Positions 7,242-15,195 of a DNA stretch of 29,252 nucleotides are shown in pieces (position 1 is the stretch's first letter; the number at the start of each line of letters is the position of its first letter). The notes beneath the pieces are model-generated. The model made no database searches and was not told the origin of the DNA. It was given only the letters and a program-made list of their open reading frames with translations. Source of the stretch: CAZGMC01 sp964526565 (GTDB taxonomy: Bacteria > Pseudomonadota > Alphaproteobacteria > DSM-16000 > Inquilinaceae); assembly GCA_964526565.1 (NCBI GenBank), contig CAZGMC010000053.1:1-29252 (forward strand), given 5' to 3'. The position numbers and the translations under genes were made by a program.

Positions 7242-8876
7242 ATGGCCCTGTCCGCGTCTCTTGATCCTGACGGTCCTGCACCGGGGCCGGCACCGGGGCC
7301 GGCACCGGGGCCGGCACCGGCGCCGGGCGTGGGCGCCGCGCGGGCCGTCGTCTACGGCAGCGTCCTGGTCACCGGGGCGGCCACGCTGGCGCTCGAGCTG
7401 ATCGCCTCGCGCGTGCTGACGCCCTATGTCGGCGGCGGCCTGATCGCCTGGACGGCCATCCTGTCGGTCACGCTGCTCGCCCTTGCCTCCGGTTATCACC
7501 TCGGCTCGCGCTGGTCGGCGCACCAGGCGCGGCGGCGCTTCGTGTCGCTGCCGGCGCTCGCCGCCGTCGTCCTGGGGCTGACGGCGGCGGTGTATCCGGT
7601 GCTCCTCCCCGGACTGACGGCCGGCGAGGCGCTGGCCGGCGCCTTCGTCGGCGCCGGGGTGGTGCTGGCCCCGACCCTGGTGCTGCTCAGCGCCATGGGG
7701 CCGCTCGGCATCGCGCTGATCCGCACCGGCCAGGGCGATGCGGGCGCCGGCGAGGTGTTTGCGGTCAGCACCGTCGGCTCCATCCTCGGCGTGTTCATTG
7801 CCTCGTTCGGGCTGCTGCCGTTCATGGCGCCGCCGGCCACGCTGTTCGTGCTGGCCCTGGCCCTGCTCGCGGTCGCTGCCGCCGCCGCCTGGCGGCTGGG
7901 GCTGCCGCGCGGGGTCGTCGCGCTGCTGGTGGCCGGCCTCGCCGCGGCGACCCTGGCCGGCGGCGCGGCGCTGACCCGCGGGCCGCAGGCGGTCATGATC
8001 GGCGTGTACCGCTTCGAGCACGTCGCGACGGCGCGCAGCCCCCATGCCACCATCATCGTCGCCGACGTGAGCCGGCACGAAGGCGAGGGCCGGGTGCGCG
8101 TCTACCTGCAGGAGAACCAGATCCAGAGCGCGCGCGGCCACGGCCTGCCGGGCGAGGCGATGGAATATGTCGCCGTCGGGCGGGCGCTGATCGCGGCGAC
8201 CGTGCCGCCGGGCGGGCGCGTGCTGATGCTGGGGCTGGCCGGCGGCGTGGCGGCGAGCGACCTGGCCCAGGCAGGGTACCGGGTGCGCGCCGTCGAGATC
8301 AATCCGCGGGCCGTGGCCGTTGCCCGGCGCTGGTTCGACCTGGCCCCGACGGTCGAGGTGGTGATTGCCGACGCCCGACGGCATGTCGAGCACTGCCGCG
8401 AGCGCCACGATGCCATCTTCATCGACGTGTTCAGCGGCCTGGAGACGCCCGACCACCTGGTCACCCAAGAGTTCTTCGCCGCGGCGGCCGGTTGCCTGAC
8501 CCGGGGCGGCGTCATCGTCATCAATGCCATCGTGCCGCCGCTCGACACCCGGCCGACCCGCCGCCTCGTCGCCGCCCTGGCGGCCGCGACCGGCGCCCCC
8601 GTCGCGGTCTACCAGGACCGGCCGGGCCAGCCCGGACGCCATACCCGCGTGCTGCTGGCGCGGCCGGACGGCGGTGTCCTGCCGACGCTGACGCTGCCGC
8701 ACTTCCCCAGCCGCCTGTTCAACCGCGAGCCCCGCCGGCTGCCGCCCCGGGTGATCACTCGGGCCGACCTGGCCGGCGTGACGCCGTTGACCGACTGGAG
8801 CAACGACTTCGCGCTGTCCGTGGCGCTGACCGCCGCGGCGCCGTCCGGCATTCCCGTCCCGGCGCAGTGGTACTGA
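7242..8876 (+). CDS. Membrane-fused spermidine synthase-like protein (MFS/SpeE-type fusion)
   Basis: A 544-aa protein. The ATG at 7242 is chosen because it precedes the low-complexity leader and first membrane segment; the ribosome site is weak. After an Ala/Pro/Gly leader (about residues 6-32) there are roughly seven hydrophobic segments to about residue 255, the first containing ATLALELIASRVLTPYVGG, which is characteristic of fused MFS/spermidine synthase proteins. The C-terminal half is a class I methyltransferase-like fold: LMLGLAGGVAASDLA is the nucleotide-binding glycine loop, VRAVEINPRAVAVAR carries the ribose-contacting Glu, and AIFIDVFSG follows. True polyamine synthases carry a catalytic Asp and substrate-binding pattern that I cannot fully confirm here, so aminopropyltransferase activity is uncertain. 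It stands alone between the CRISPR operon and the PilZ gene. Confidence 0.85.
   Translation: MALSASLDPDGPAPGPAPGPAPGPAPAPGVGAARAVVYGSVLVTGAATLALELIASRVLTPYVGGGLIAWTAILSVTLLALASGYHLGSRWSAHQARRRFVSLPALAAVVLGLTAAVYPVLLPGLTAGEALAGAFVGAGVVLAPTLVLLSAMGPLGIALIRTGQGDAGAGEVFAVSTVGSILGVFIASFGLLPFMAPPATLFVLALALLAVAAAAAWRLGLPRGVVALLVAGLAAATLAGGAALTRGPQAVMIGVYRFEHVATARSPHATIIVADVSRHEGEGRVRVYLQENQIQSARGHGLPGEAMEYVAVGRALIAATVPPGGRVLMLGLAGGVAASDLAQAGYRVRAVEINPRAVAVARRWFDLAPTVEVVIADARRHVEHCRERHDAIFIDVFSGLETPDHLVTQEFFAAAAGCLTRGGVIVINAIVPPLDTRPTRRLVAALAAATGAPVAVYQDRPGQPGRHTRVLLARPDGGVLPTLTLPHFPSRLFNREPRRLPPRVITRADLAGVTPLTDWSNDFALSVALTAAAPSGIPVPAQWY
7279..7326 (+). repeat. 12-bp tandem repeat, four units, coding Pro-Gly-Pro-Ala
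   Basis: Three exact copies of caccggggccgg (7279-7314) and a fourth with one change (7315-7326). They encode an APGP-type repeat in the N-terminal cytoplasmic leader of the membrane-fused spermidine synthase-like protein. Unit length is a multiple of three, so copy-number change by slippage keeps the frame. Confidence 0.9.
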
Positions 8877-9003
8877 GGCGGGCGCCCACAATGGCTGCCT
8901 GACGGGCGCATCGCAGGAATCGCCGATCCGCGTTGGCAGCGTCAGCGTCGGCCCCGGCGTCATCGCCGCCGACCGCACCCTGGACGGCGCCGCGGCCAGG
9001 GCC

Positions 9004-9375
9004 GTGCGCGGCGTGTGGCGCTATGTCCTGGAGCGGCTTGGCATCGACGAGCAGGTTGGCTCCGCCCGCAGCGGCGGCGGCGGCAACACCGCTGCGGCCC
9101 TCGAGAACATCGTCGTGACCTGCAGGGGCGCGCCCGCCGCCTGCTGCGCCGTGGACATCTCGACCACCGGCATGGCGTTCGTGTCCAACCTGGAGGTCAG
9201 GACGGGCGACCGGCTGGCCGTCGACATCCCGGCCGTCGGCCGCCTGATCGGCAAGGTCCGCCACGCCAAGGACTACCGGATCGGCATCCAGTTCATCACC
9301 CCGGGCCGCGAACACCTGAAGGCGGTGCTGACCCTGTCCAACATCCTGTCCGCCAGGACGATGGCGCCCGCCTGA
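9004..9375 (+). CDS. PilZ-domain protein, degenerate RxxxR motif
   Basis: About 123 aa from a GTG at 9004; no ATG exists in frame between the previous stop and the domain, and a second GTG at 9013 is equally possible. The core reads VDISTTGMAFVSNLEVRTGDRLAVDIP then GRLIGKVRHAKDYRIGIQF, the usual PilZ order with the D-x-S-x-x-G turn. The upstream arginine motif normally needed to clamp cyclic di-GMP is reduced to a single Arg in VTCRGAPA, so binding may be weak or lost. The gene is convergent with a PAS/degenerate-EAL gene, which suggests a shared second-messenger theme but not an operon. Confidence 0.72.
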   Translation: MRGVWRYVLERLGIDEQVGSARSGGGGNTAAALENIVVTCRGAPAACCAVDISTTGMAFVSNLEVRTGDRLAVDIPAVGRLIGKVRHAKDYRIGIQFITPGREHLKAVLTLSNILSARTMAPA

Positions 9376-9403
9376 GCCGCCCCCCAGGCCCGCCCACTCC
9401 GAA

Positions 9404-9428
9404 ACGGCCCGCCCGCCGGCCGGGCCGT
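9404..9428. terminator. Hairpin between convergent genes, possible bidirectional terminator
   Basis: ACGGCCCG at 9404-9411 pairs perfectly with CGGGCCGT at 9421-9428 around a 9-nt loop, in the short gap between the stops of the PilZ gene and the PAS/EAL-like gene. There is no T-run on either side, so intrinsic termination is plausible but not certain. Confidence 0.45.
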
Positions 9429-9445
9429 CGCGCTTGCGCGGAGGG

Positions 9446-10984
9446 CTAGATCTCGTAGATCGCCCCGACGCCGTAGTCGGCCCCGGCCTCGCGCGCCAGC
9501 ATTGCCGACTGCGGGTCGTTCAGCCCGGTGATGACCACGTGCATGGCCACGTTGCGCCAGACCTTGATCAGGCGGCCCAGTGACGGCGTATCGTCCTGCC
9601 GCGAGATCGACTTGAGCAGGCCGAGCGGCACCTCGACGTACTCTGTCCACAGCGTGGTCAGCTGGCGCATCGACGAGATCGCCGCCGGAAAATGGCTGAC
9701 CCAGACCGGGTGGCCGCTGCCCAGGTCCTGGCAGAACTGGCGGAACGCCCCCGAATAGGTGTCACTGAGGCTGAGGCCCAGCGGCTTGAAGCCCAGCTTC
9801 GCCCGCGGCACGGCCGCGGCCGCCACCGCCTCCTTGACGGCCCCGGAAAAGCCGGCGTCGACGATGCTCGGCCGGGTCAGCTCGACGATCACCGGCGGCG
9901 CGTCGGCCCCGGCCGCCGGCTTCGCCAGGACCCGCTGCATGACCAGCAGGTCGTGGCGCACGCACAGGTCGGGATGGCCGTTCAGGTCGATCAGATCGCC
10001 GATCCAGGCGTCCCCGCCGTCCAGCCGCAGCTGGCCGCGCACCAGCGTCAGCACCTGGCAGCCGCTCGCCACGTTGACCACGGCCCGTTCGGCCAGGGCG
10101 ACGTCCTCGCGGTCCAGGGCCCGGCGGACCAGGCCGGCCGGATCGTTGAACTGCGGCACGACGCCGGAGAACGTGGACAGCAGCCTCGACTTGCGGAACA
10201 GGCTGCCGGCGCCCTTGACGAACCGGTCGATGATCCGGGACAGCGTGCCTTTGACGTCCTCCTGCGGCGCATTCTTCACGTCCAGGCGGATGGTCTCGAT
10301 CTTCGCCCCCAGGTCCTGGTCGTCCAGGCCGTGGCGCTTCATGGACCTGGGGATCTCGGCGACGATGTCGTCGGCGACGACACGCGAGGGATGCAGGATG
10401 GCATAGCAGCCCGGCTTGAGGTGGGCGACCTCGCCGTCGACGGCCCAGCGGCTGAGCGTCGTCTCCACCACCGAACGGACGTCGGCCGCCGCGTCGTCCC
10501 CCGCGGCGTCGCCACCGAGACCATCGCCCGGCAGGCCGGAGAACTCGAACATGCTCAGGTCGTGGTCGGCATCGGGAAACTTGTTGATCCGCTCCGCCAC
10601 GGTCTCCAGGAACGCCTCCTTCTCCGCCACGGCCGCGCCCTCCGGCCCGTCCGCCAGGGCCGAGCGCCGCAGCGGCACGGCCCGACCGTCGGAGGAGAAG
10701 TCCATCCACACCGCCGACCGGCCGGACGGCGTCGTGCGGACACAGGCCTGGACGGCGCCCTTCCTGTTGTGGATGACCGGGAGGTCCTCGACCGTGCCGG
10801 CCGGCGGGCCGTTCTCCGCCAGCAGCAGCGCGCGGACGCGGTCGTGCACCCGCTTCGGCACCATCAGGAAGACGGAATAGCCGATCAGCTCGTCCGGATC
10901 CCGCCCCAGCGCCTCCTGCGTGCCGCCGGTCGCCTTCAGCACGCTGCCATCGCGCCGCACCAGCAGCGAAAACCCCGTGGCCAT
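9446..10984 (-). CDS. PAS domain plus catalytically degenerate EAL-like domain protein
   Basis: A 512-aa cytoplasmic protein with no membrane segment. The N-terminus (about 5-75) reads as a PAS fold: FSLLVRRDGSVLKATGG, then ALGRDPDELIGYSVFLMVPKRVHDRVRALL. The C-terminal 250 residues track the EAL phosphodiesterase fold: VIVELTRPSIVDAG replaces the ELTES segment, HPVWVSHFPAAISSMRQL replaces ALDDFGTGYSSL, YVEVPLGLL replaces YLKID, and VVITGLNDPQSAMLAREAGADYG replaces the EGVET-to-GCDYxQG end. The EAL Glu, the paired Asp, the Lys and the EGVE Glu are all gone. It should therefore be a sensor or scaffold, not a cyclic di-GMP hydrolase. The middle (about 100-250) is unassigned. Starts at ATG 10984 with a GGAG-like site somewhat far upstream. 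Confidence 0.75.
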   Translation of the reverse strand: MATGFSLLVRRDGSVLKATGGTQEALGRDPDELIGYSVFLMVPKRVHDRVRALLLAENGPPAGTVEDLPVIHNRKGAVQACVRTTPSGRSAVWMDFSSDGRAVPLRRSALADGPEGAAVAEKEAFLETVAERINKFPDADHDLSMFEFSGLPGDGLGGDAAGDDAAADVRSVVETTLSRWAVDGEVAHLKPGCYAILHPSRVVADDIVAEIPRSMKRHGLDDQDLGAKIETIRLDVKNAPQEDVKGTLSRIIDRFVKGAGSLFRKSRLLSTFSGVVPQFNDPAGLVRRALDREDVALAERAVVNVASGCQVLTLVRGQLRLDGGDAWIGDLIDLNGHPDLCVRHDLLVMQRVLAKPAAGADAPPVIVELTRPSIVDAGFSGAVKEAVAAAAVPRAKLGFKPLGLSLSDTYSGAFRQFCQDLGSGHPVWVSHFPAAISSMRQLTTLWTEYVEVPLGLLKSISRQDDTPSLGRLIKVWRNVAMHVVITGLNDPQSAMLAREAGADYGVGAIYEI

Positions 10985-11175
10985 CCCATGCCCAGCCTGC
11001 TCCGCCGCGGCAACCCCGCCGCGGTACCACTACGCGATTATGCAGCAGAGGGGTTGATGCTCTGTTAAGGCGTTCAAGGCGGTCCGGCCATGGGCGGAGG
11101 AACACCGGCTTCAGCATGGTGGCGAAGCCCCGGCAACACCATTAGGATGCCGCCGTCACAAAATGGAGCACGGCC

Positions 11176-11382
11176 ATGGCCACCATGATCCGCTTCCTGC
11201 CCGGCGTGCTGGCGGCACTGCTGGCGTTCCTCGCCCAGCAGATCCTGAACTGGCTGGACGTGCGGTCGTTCTGGTGGGAGCTGCTCGTGTTCGTCGTGGT
11301 CTACGTCGTCCTTGTCGTCTCGCTCGACAAGGCGTTCGCAGCCTATGCCGACCAGCGCCGCCCCGGCACCGCGGCGCGCTGA
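11176..11382 (+). CDS. Small two-helix membrane protein of unknown function
   Basis: A 68-aa protein starting at ATG 11176 with GGAG 8 nt upstream. Two hydrophobic helices are evident: residues about 6-24 (FLPGVLAALLAFLAQQIL) and about 33-52 (WWELLVFVVVYVVLVVSLD), ending in a short basic tail. I do not recognise a family. It is isolated, followed by about 250 nt before the hydrolase gene. Confidence 0.6.
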   Translation: MATMIRFLPGVLAALLAFLAQQILNWLDVRSFWWELLVFVVVYVVLVVSLDKAFAAYADQRRPGTAAR

Positions 11383-11637
11383 AGCCGGCACGCCGGCTGT
11401 TGGCCGCTGCACCGTCATGAGCCCACCGTGGCGCGGCCATGGGCACCGGCCCCTTCCCGCCACCACGCCGCTCTGACATAGTGAATTATGCTGGCCGCCG
11501 CGGGCCGGCGCGCTGGCGGCGTCGGGCATTCACTCGGCGCCGCGGCGTCCCATATTCCCAACCTTCCGGATGGGCAACGCGCACCGGCGCGTTCCGTCGG
11601 GTCCGGCCGGCGGACGACGCTGACGGGGGACACGGAC

Positions 11638-12492
11638 GTGTACGTGACGGTCAACGGGTGCCGCCTGTTCGTCGACATCGAGGGTGCCAAGCTGGTGCCC
11701 GACGGTCCGGTCATGCGCGAGAAGCCGACGCTGGTGCTGCTGCACGGCGGCCCGGCCTTCGACCATTCCATGTACAAGCCGGCGTTCTCCGCGCTGGCCG
11801 ACGTGGCCCAGATCGTCTACTACGACCACCGGGCCAACGGCCGCAGCGATGACGGCCCGATCGACTCGTGGACCCTCGACCAGTGGGGCGACGATGTGAA
11901 GGGCCTGTGCGACGCCCTGGGCATCGAGCGGCCGGTGGTCCTGGGCACCTCGTTCGGCGGCTTCGTCGCCCAGGCCTACGCCACGCGCCATCCCGGCCAC
12001 GCGGCCAAGCTGATCCTGATGAACACGGCGGCGCGGCTGGACCTGCAGGTCTCGCTGTTCGCGCTGCACCGCAACGGCGGGGCGCGCGCCCGCAGCGTCA
12101 CCGAGCGCCTGTGGACCGACCTCAACCCGGCGGCGATACTCGACTGCTTCGCCCTGCACGAACTGCTGTACTTTGCCTTCCCGGCCGCGGACGACCCGGA
12201 CGAGAACGCCCGTGCCGTGGTCCGGTCCTCGGTACTGTTCTATTTCTCGGGCCCGAGTGGCGAGCACTGGCGGATGGACTATCGCGAGGATCTGGCGCGG
12301 GTCAGCTGCCCGACGCTGGTCATCGGCGCCGAGGACGACAACATCACCCCCATCGAGCAGAGCGAGGAGATCGCCGCAGCCCTGCCGCCCGGCCTGGCCC
12401 GCTTCGAGCGCCTGCCCGGCAGCGGCCACCCGCTCTACCGCGACCGCCCGGAGGAGACGCTGCGCCTGATCCGCGACTTCCTGGAAGAATAG
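11638..12492 (+). CDS. Alpha/beta hydrolase, proline iminopeptidase-like
   Basis: 284 aa from the GTG at 11638, chosen because GGGGGA lies 8 nt before it and the protein then begins right at the first beta strand; an upstream in-frame ATG at 11488 would add 50 residues of unconserved sequence. The oxyanion segment is LVLLHGGPAFDHS (32-44), followed by YYDHRANGRSDD, typical of the proline iminopeptidase/S33 group. The nucleophile is Ser105 in GTSFGG, the acid Asp233 or Asp234 in VIGAEDDNITP and the base His264 in GSGHPLY. No signal peptide, so cytosolic. Substrate cannot be told from sequence. Confidence 0.87.
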   Translation: MYVTVNGCRLFVDIEGAKLVPDGPVMREKPTLVLLHGGPAFDHSMYKPAFSALADVAQIVYYDHRANGRSDDGPIDSWTLDQWGDDVKGLCDALGIERPVVLGTSFGGFVAQAYATRHPGHAAKLILMNTAARLDLQVSLFALHRNGGARARSVTERLWTDLNPAAILDCFALHELLYFAFPAADDPDENARAVVRSSVLFYFSGPSGEHWRMDYREDLARVSCPTLVIGAEDDNITPIEQSEEIAAALPPGLARFERLPGSGHPLYRDRPEETLRLIRDFLEE

Positions 12493-12611
12493 CCGGTCTG
12501 GCCGCCAGAGATCGGCGGCATGCCGTTCCTTTCAAGCGAGGTGCAGGCCCGCGCCATGAGGCGGCGAGGCCGATCCGACAGCTGTGACGTGCGGGCCGGC
12601 CGCCGCTGCAG

Positions 12612-12650
12612 TCGGTGTCGCTTCAGCGGGTGCCGCTTCAGTGGGTGCTG
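12612..12650. repeat. 15-bp imperfect tandem repeat at the 3' end of the DUF1150 gene
   Basis: Units at 12612-12626 and 12627-12641 share the pattern gGGTGyCGCTTCAG, with a partial third unit to 12650. The repeat spans the stop codon of the DUF1150 gene, so it looks like a duplication of the gene's last codons into the downstream spacer. Confidence 0.6.
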
Positions 12651-12859
12651 ACCGGCTCCAGGTCGTTCTGGCGAACCACCGCGAATGCCACGTCGCGGTC
12701 CGGCAGCATGGTCAGCGGCGTCCCGTCGGCGGCGTGGACCGCGAAGCCGGGCTTGCCCTCGACCTCCACCGGCTTGACATAGGCGATCTGCTGAACGCCA
12801 TAGGCGGCGAAATCCGACGCCGACATCGGCTCATAGCCCCGCTGGATCTGCTCGTTCAT
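12638..12859 (-). CDS. DUF1150 family protein, hsp20-linked
   Basis: 73 aa from ATG 12859. Upstream GTG (12865) and ATG (12862) are possible, but AGGAG at 12869-12865 is spaced 5 nt from 12859 and only 2 nt from 12862. The sequence has the DUF1150 core QQIAYVKPVEVEGKPGF, then VHAADGTPLTMLPDRDVAF and the terminal RQNDLEPVSTH. DUF1150 proteins are small alphaproteobacterial proteins of unknown function commonly found beside hsp20. The gene starts 3 nt after the hsp20 stop, sharing its message and so its heat induction. Confidence 0.88.
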   Translation of the reverse strand: MNEQIQRGYEPMSASDFAAYGVQQIAYVKPVEVEGKPGFAVHAADGTPLTMLPDRDVAFAVVRQNDLEPVSTH

Positions 12860-12861
12860 CA

Positions 12862-13350
12862 TCACTCCTCGTCGGGCCCGCCGGCCCGCGGCTGGTCCCG
12901 CCTCCCGTCGAGGACGACGCGCTGCCCCGCGCCATCCCGCACGGGGCGGGAAATTTCAATGGTGCGCACCTTGGCCGCCGGCAGCGGCCGGACCAGCTCG
13001 ATGCTGAGCAGGCCGTTGTCGAGATTGGCGCCGGCCACCTCGATGCCGTCGGCGAGCACGAAGACGCGCTGGAACTGGCGCGAGGCGATTCCCCGGTGCA
13101 GGTAGACGCGCTCCTTGTCGTCGTGCGTGCGGCCACGCACGATCAACTGGTTGTCCTCAAGGTGAACGGACAGGTCCTCGACCCGGAACCCGGCCACGGC
13201 GAGCGTTATGCGCAGGCCATCCTCGCCCACGCGCTCAATATTGTATGGCGGATAGCCGTCGGAGGACGTCTTGGCGACGCGGTCCAGCGTCCGTTCGAAC
13301 TGCTCGAAACCGAGGAGCAGGGGGCTGTTCAACATGGACAATCTAGACAC
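12862..13350 (-). CDS. Hsp20/alpha-crystallin small heat-shock protein
   Basis: 162 aa, an ATP-independent holdase that binds unfolding proteins. The start is GTG 13350, 8 nt after GAGGAG; the ATG at 13335 has no ribosome site. The N-terminus (LLLGFEQFERTLDRVAK) and PPYNIERVGEDGLRITLAVAGF match the IbpA-type class A sHSPs of rhizobia and relatives. The crystallin domain runs about 35-135, with VEDLSVHLEDNQLIVRG, YLHRGIASRQFQRVFVLADG, and the closing NGLLSIELVRP. The C-terminal I-x-I motif is seen as TIEIS near residue 135. Its leader carries an RpoH-type promoter and a ROSE-like thermometer, listed separately. Confidence 0.95.
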   Translation of the reverse strand: MSRLSMLNSPLLLGFEQFERTLDRVAKTSSDGYPPYNIERVGEDGLRITLAVAGFRVEDLSVHLEDNQLIVRGRTHDDKERVYLHRGIASRQFQRVFVLADGIEVAGANLDNGLLSIELVRPLPAAKVRTIEISRPVRDGAGQRVVLDGRRDQPRAGGPDEE

Positions 13351-13440
13351 TAAAAAAACTCCTCAAAAGAGCGAGCCTTGGTTAGCGAGCCCGCCTTGTG
13401 CGGCGCTCCCCGTGCAGCCCGGACCGGCGCTGCTTCACCA
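13351..13440 (-). promoter_or_regulatory. ROSE-like RNA thermometer in the hsp20 5' leader
   Basis: In the roughly 90-nt leader on the minus strand, the last hairpin (13375-13359) is CUCGCUCUUUUGAGGAG: two CUC/GAG triplets stacked around a single bulged G and closed by a UUUU loop, burying the GAGGAG ribosome site. UCGCU fits the U-Y-G-C-U signature that pairs with the Shine-Dalgarno in ROSE elements, including the bulged G that makes the helix melt on heating. Two further hairpins lie upstream: GCAGC/GCUGC at 13433-13414 and CGCC/GGCG at 13405-13392. Number of hairpins, leader length and gene all fit ROSE elements of alphaproteobacterial small heat-shock genes. Confidence 0.78.
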
Positions 13441-13445
13441 TTGAC

Positions 13446-13473
13446 AGATAGGCGGCTGCCCTGCGGAATCAAG
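13446..13473 (-). promoter_or_regulatory. RpoH (sigma32) promoter for hsp20-DUF1150
   Basis: On the minus strand CTTG (13473-13470) is followed after exactly 17 nt by CCTATCT (13452-13446), an exact fit to the alphaproteobacterial RpoH pattern CTTG-N17-CYTATNT. Transcription would start near 13439, giving a leader of about 89 nt that contains the thermometer. Confidence 0.8.
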
Positions 13474-13549
13474 CATGGCGGTCGGCGGCCGTCGTGACCG
13501 CCGCGTGTCCGCCACGCCCCGAGCAGACTCCCCCACAGCGGAGCCGCCG

Positions 13550-14050
13550 ATGACCGCCGTCCGCATCCGCCCGGCACACCCCGACGATGCCGCCGCCATC
13601 CTTCGCCTGGTGCGCGAGCTGGCCCGGTTCGAGCAGGCCGAGGACCGGGTCAGGGCCACCGTGGCGGACCTGGTGCGCGACGGCTGGGGCGAGCCGCGTC
13701 GCTTCGAGGCGCTGGTGGCCGAGCTGGACGACGCCGGCGGAGCCGCCGGGCCGGCCGGCTTCGCCCTGTACTTCCACACCTATTCGACCTGGGAGGGGCG
13801 GCCGGGCCTGTTCATCGAGGACCTGTATGTCGCCGAGCGGGCCCGCGGCCTGGGCATCGGCCGCCGCCTGGTGGCCGCCTGCGCCGCCGTGGCGCTGGCC
13901 CGCAACTGCCGCCGCATGGAGCTGAACGTGCTGCACTGGAACCCGGCGCGCGACTTCTACCACCGCCTGGGCTTGGCCCACCTGGAGGAATGGCTGCCCT
14001 ACCGCATCACCGGCGCGGCCCTGGCCCGGCTGGCGGCGCAGGCGGATTGA
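13550..14050 (+). CDS. GNAT acetyltransferase, spermidine/spermine (diamine) N-acetyltransferase-like
   Basis: 166 aa from ATG 13550, with GGAG 7 nt upstream; a longer frame to 13475 has no support and overlaps the hsp20 promoter. The fold elements are RIRPAHPDDAAAILRLVREL at the N-terminus, GFALYFHTYSTWEGRPGLF, IEDLYVAERARGLGIGRRLV with the R-G-x-G-I-G acetyl-CoA loop, and the terminal LNVLHWNPARDFYHRLG. The F-H-x-x-S-T-x-x-G-R-P-G-L-x-x-E-D-L-x-V stretch is characteristic of the SSAT group, which acetylates polyamines or related amines. Substrate in this organism is not shown. Divergent from hsp20. Confidence 0.9.
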   Translation: MTAVRIRPAHPDDAAAILRLVRELARFEQAEDRVRATVADLVRDGWGEPRRFEALVAELDDAGGAAGPAGFALYFHTYSTWEGRPGLFIEDLYVAERARGLGIGRRLVAACAAVALARNCRRMELNVLHWNPARDFYHRLGLAHLEEWLPYRITGAALARLAAQAD

Positions 14051-14328
14051 CCTGGGTCCGGCGGTTCGATGCCCGTCCGTTCAAGAGCCGGTCTTCGACC
14101 GCGACCGGCGAAGCGGTTGCGGGTGTTCGTCCTCCGCCAGACACCCCTGTCCAAGCGGACAGTGCTGTTGAAGGTGCTTATCCAGGCAAGGATTTCCTGA
14201 TACAAACCGTTACGGAGCCCTTGGCCAAGAGGTCGAGGCCCGACCTCAACGACGGGTTGGCAAGCCGATCGATGGTCACCCAGCAGACCGGCAGCCGGGC
14301 GCCCACGACTGCTGAAGCCGGGACTTGC

Positions 14329-15195
14329 ATGCCGAAGATTTCCGTCATCATTCCTCATTACAATGACCTGGAAAACCTGGTTCACTGCCTGAATCTGCTG
14401 GCGGACCAGACGGTGCCGGCCGGCGACTACGAGGTCATTGTCGTCGACAACAACTCGCCGATCGGGATCGCCACGGTCCGCGACGCGGTCGGCCCGCTGG
14501 CGCGGGTCATCGCGGCGGACGAGCAAGGCGCCGGTCCGGCGCGCAATGCCGGCGCCCTCGCCGCGGCCGGGAGACTCCTGGCTTTTCTCGACTCCGACTG
14601 CCGGCCCGCCGCCGACTGGCTCGCCCAGGCCGTGCGCAGCTGCGAAACGGCGGAGATCGTGGGCGGGCGGGTCGATCTTTTCGCCCGCGACCCGCAGCAC
14701 CTGACGCCGGTCGAGGCGTTCGAAGCGGTCTTCGGTTTTGACAATCGCGTCTACGTGGAGAAGAAAGGCTTCTCGGGGACCGGCAATCTCGTGGTGCGCC
14801 GGGATGTTTTCTTCGATGTCGGTCCCTTCCGGAACGCGGTTGCCGAGGACCTGGAGTGGGGCCGGCGCGCCACTGCCATGGGATATTCAATTCATTACAA
14901 TGATGCAATGAGTGTCGGCCATCCGTCCCGCCACACGTGGCCCGAACTGACCCGGAAATGGGACAAGCAGACCCGTGAGGGATACCTGCTCATGCGGCAA
15001 CAGCCGCTTGGGACCGCCCGTTGGCTCACCCGCTCCGTTGCGGTGCTGGTTTCTCCCGTGCCGCACGCCGTCAGGATCATGACCTCACCGCGTCTGACGC
15101 GGTTTGGCGACCGGCTCAAGGCCGTCATGGTCCTGGTCCGCATTCGCTGCTACCGCTTCAACCGGGCCGTCCGCCTGTGTCTGTCCGGCACCTGA
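14329..15195 (+). CDS. GT2 family glycosyltransferase
   Basis: 288 aa from ATG 14329, where the first Rossmann strand begins (KISVIIPHYNDLENL); an in-frame ATG at 14272 is possible and no start has a strong ribosome site. GT-A features: VIVVDNNSP, RNAGALAAAGRLLAFLDSDCRP with the D-x-D metal-binding motif, GTGNLVVRRDVF for the acceptor region, and AEDLEWGRRATAMGY with the ED catalytic pair. There is no multi-pass membrane domain. Its last 111 nt overlap, antisense, the 3' end of the next glycosyltransferase gene. Likely acts in surface polysaccharide assembly together with the genes to its right. Confidence 0.88.
   Translation: MPKISVIIPHYNDLENLVHCLNLLADQTVPAGDYEVIVVDNNSPIGIATVRDAVGPLARVIAADEQGAGPARNAGALAAAGRLLAFLDSDCRPAADWLAQAVRSCETAEIVGGRVDLFARDPQHLTPVEAFEAVFGFDNRVYVEKKGFSGTGNLVVRRDVFFDVGPFRNAVAEDLEWGRRATAMGYSIHYNDAMSVGHPSRHTWPELTRKWDKQTREGYLLMRQQPLGTARWLTRSVAVLVSPVPHAVRIMTSPRLTRFGDRLKAVMVLVRIRCYRFNRAVRLCLSGT

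Noticed and set aside
6990..8978. 662-codon minus-strand frame
   Set aside because: Shadow of the membrane-fused spermidine synthase-like gene; GC-rich codon artefact without domains.
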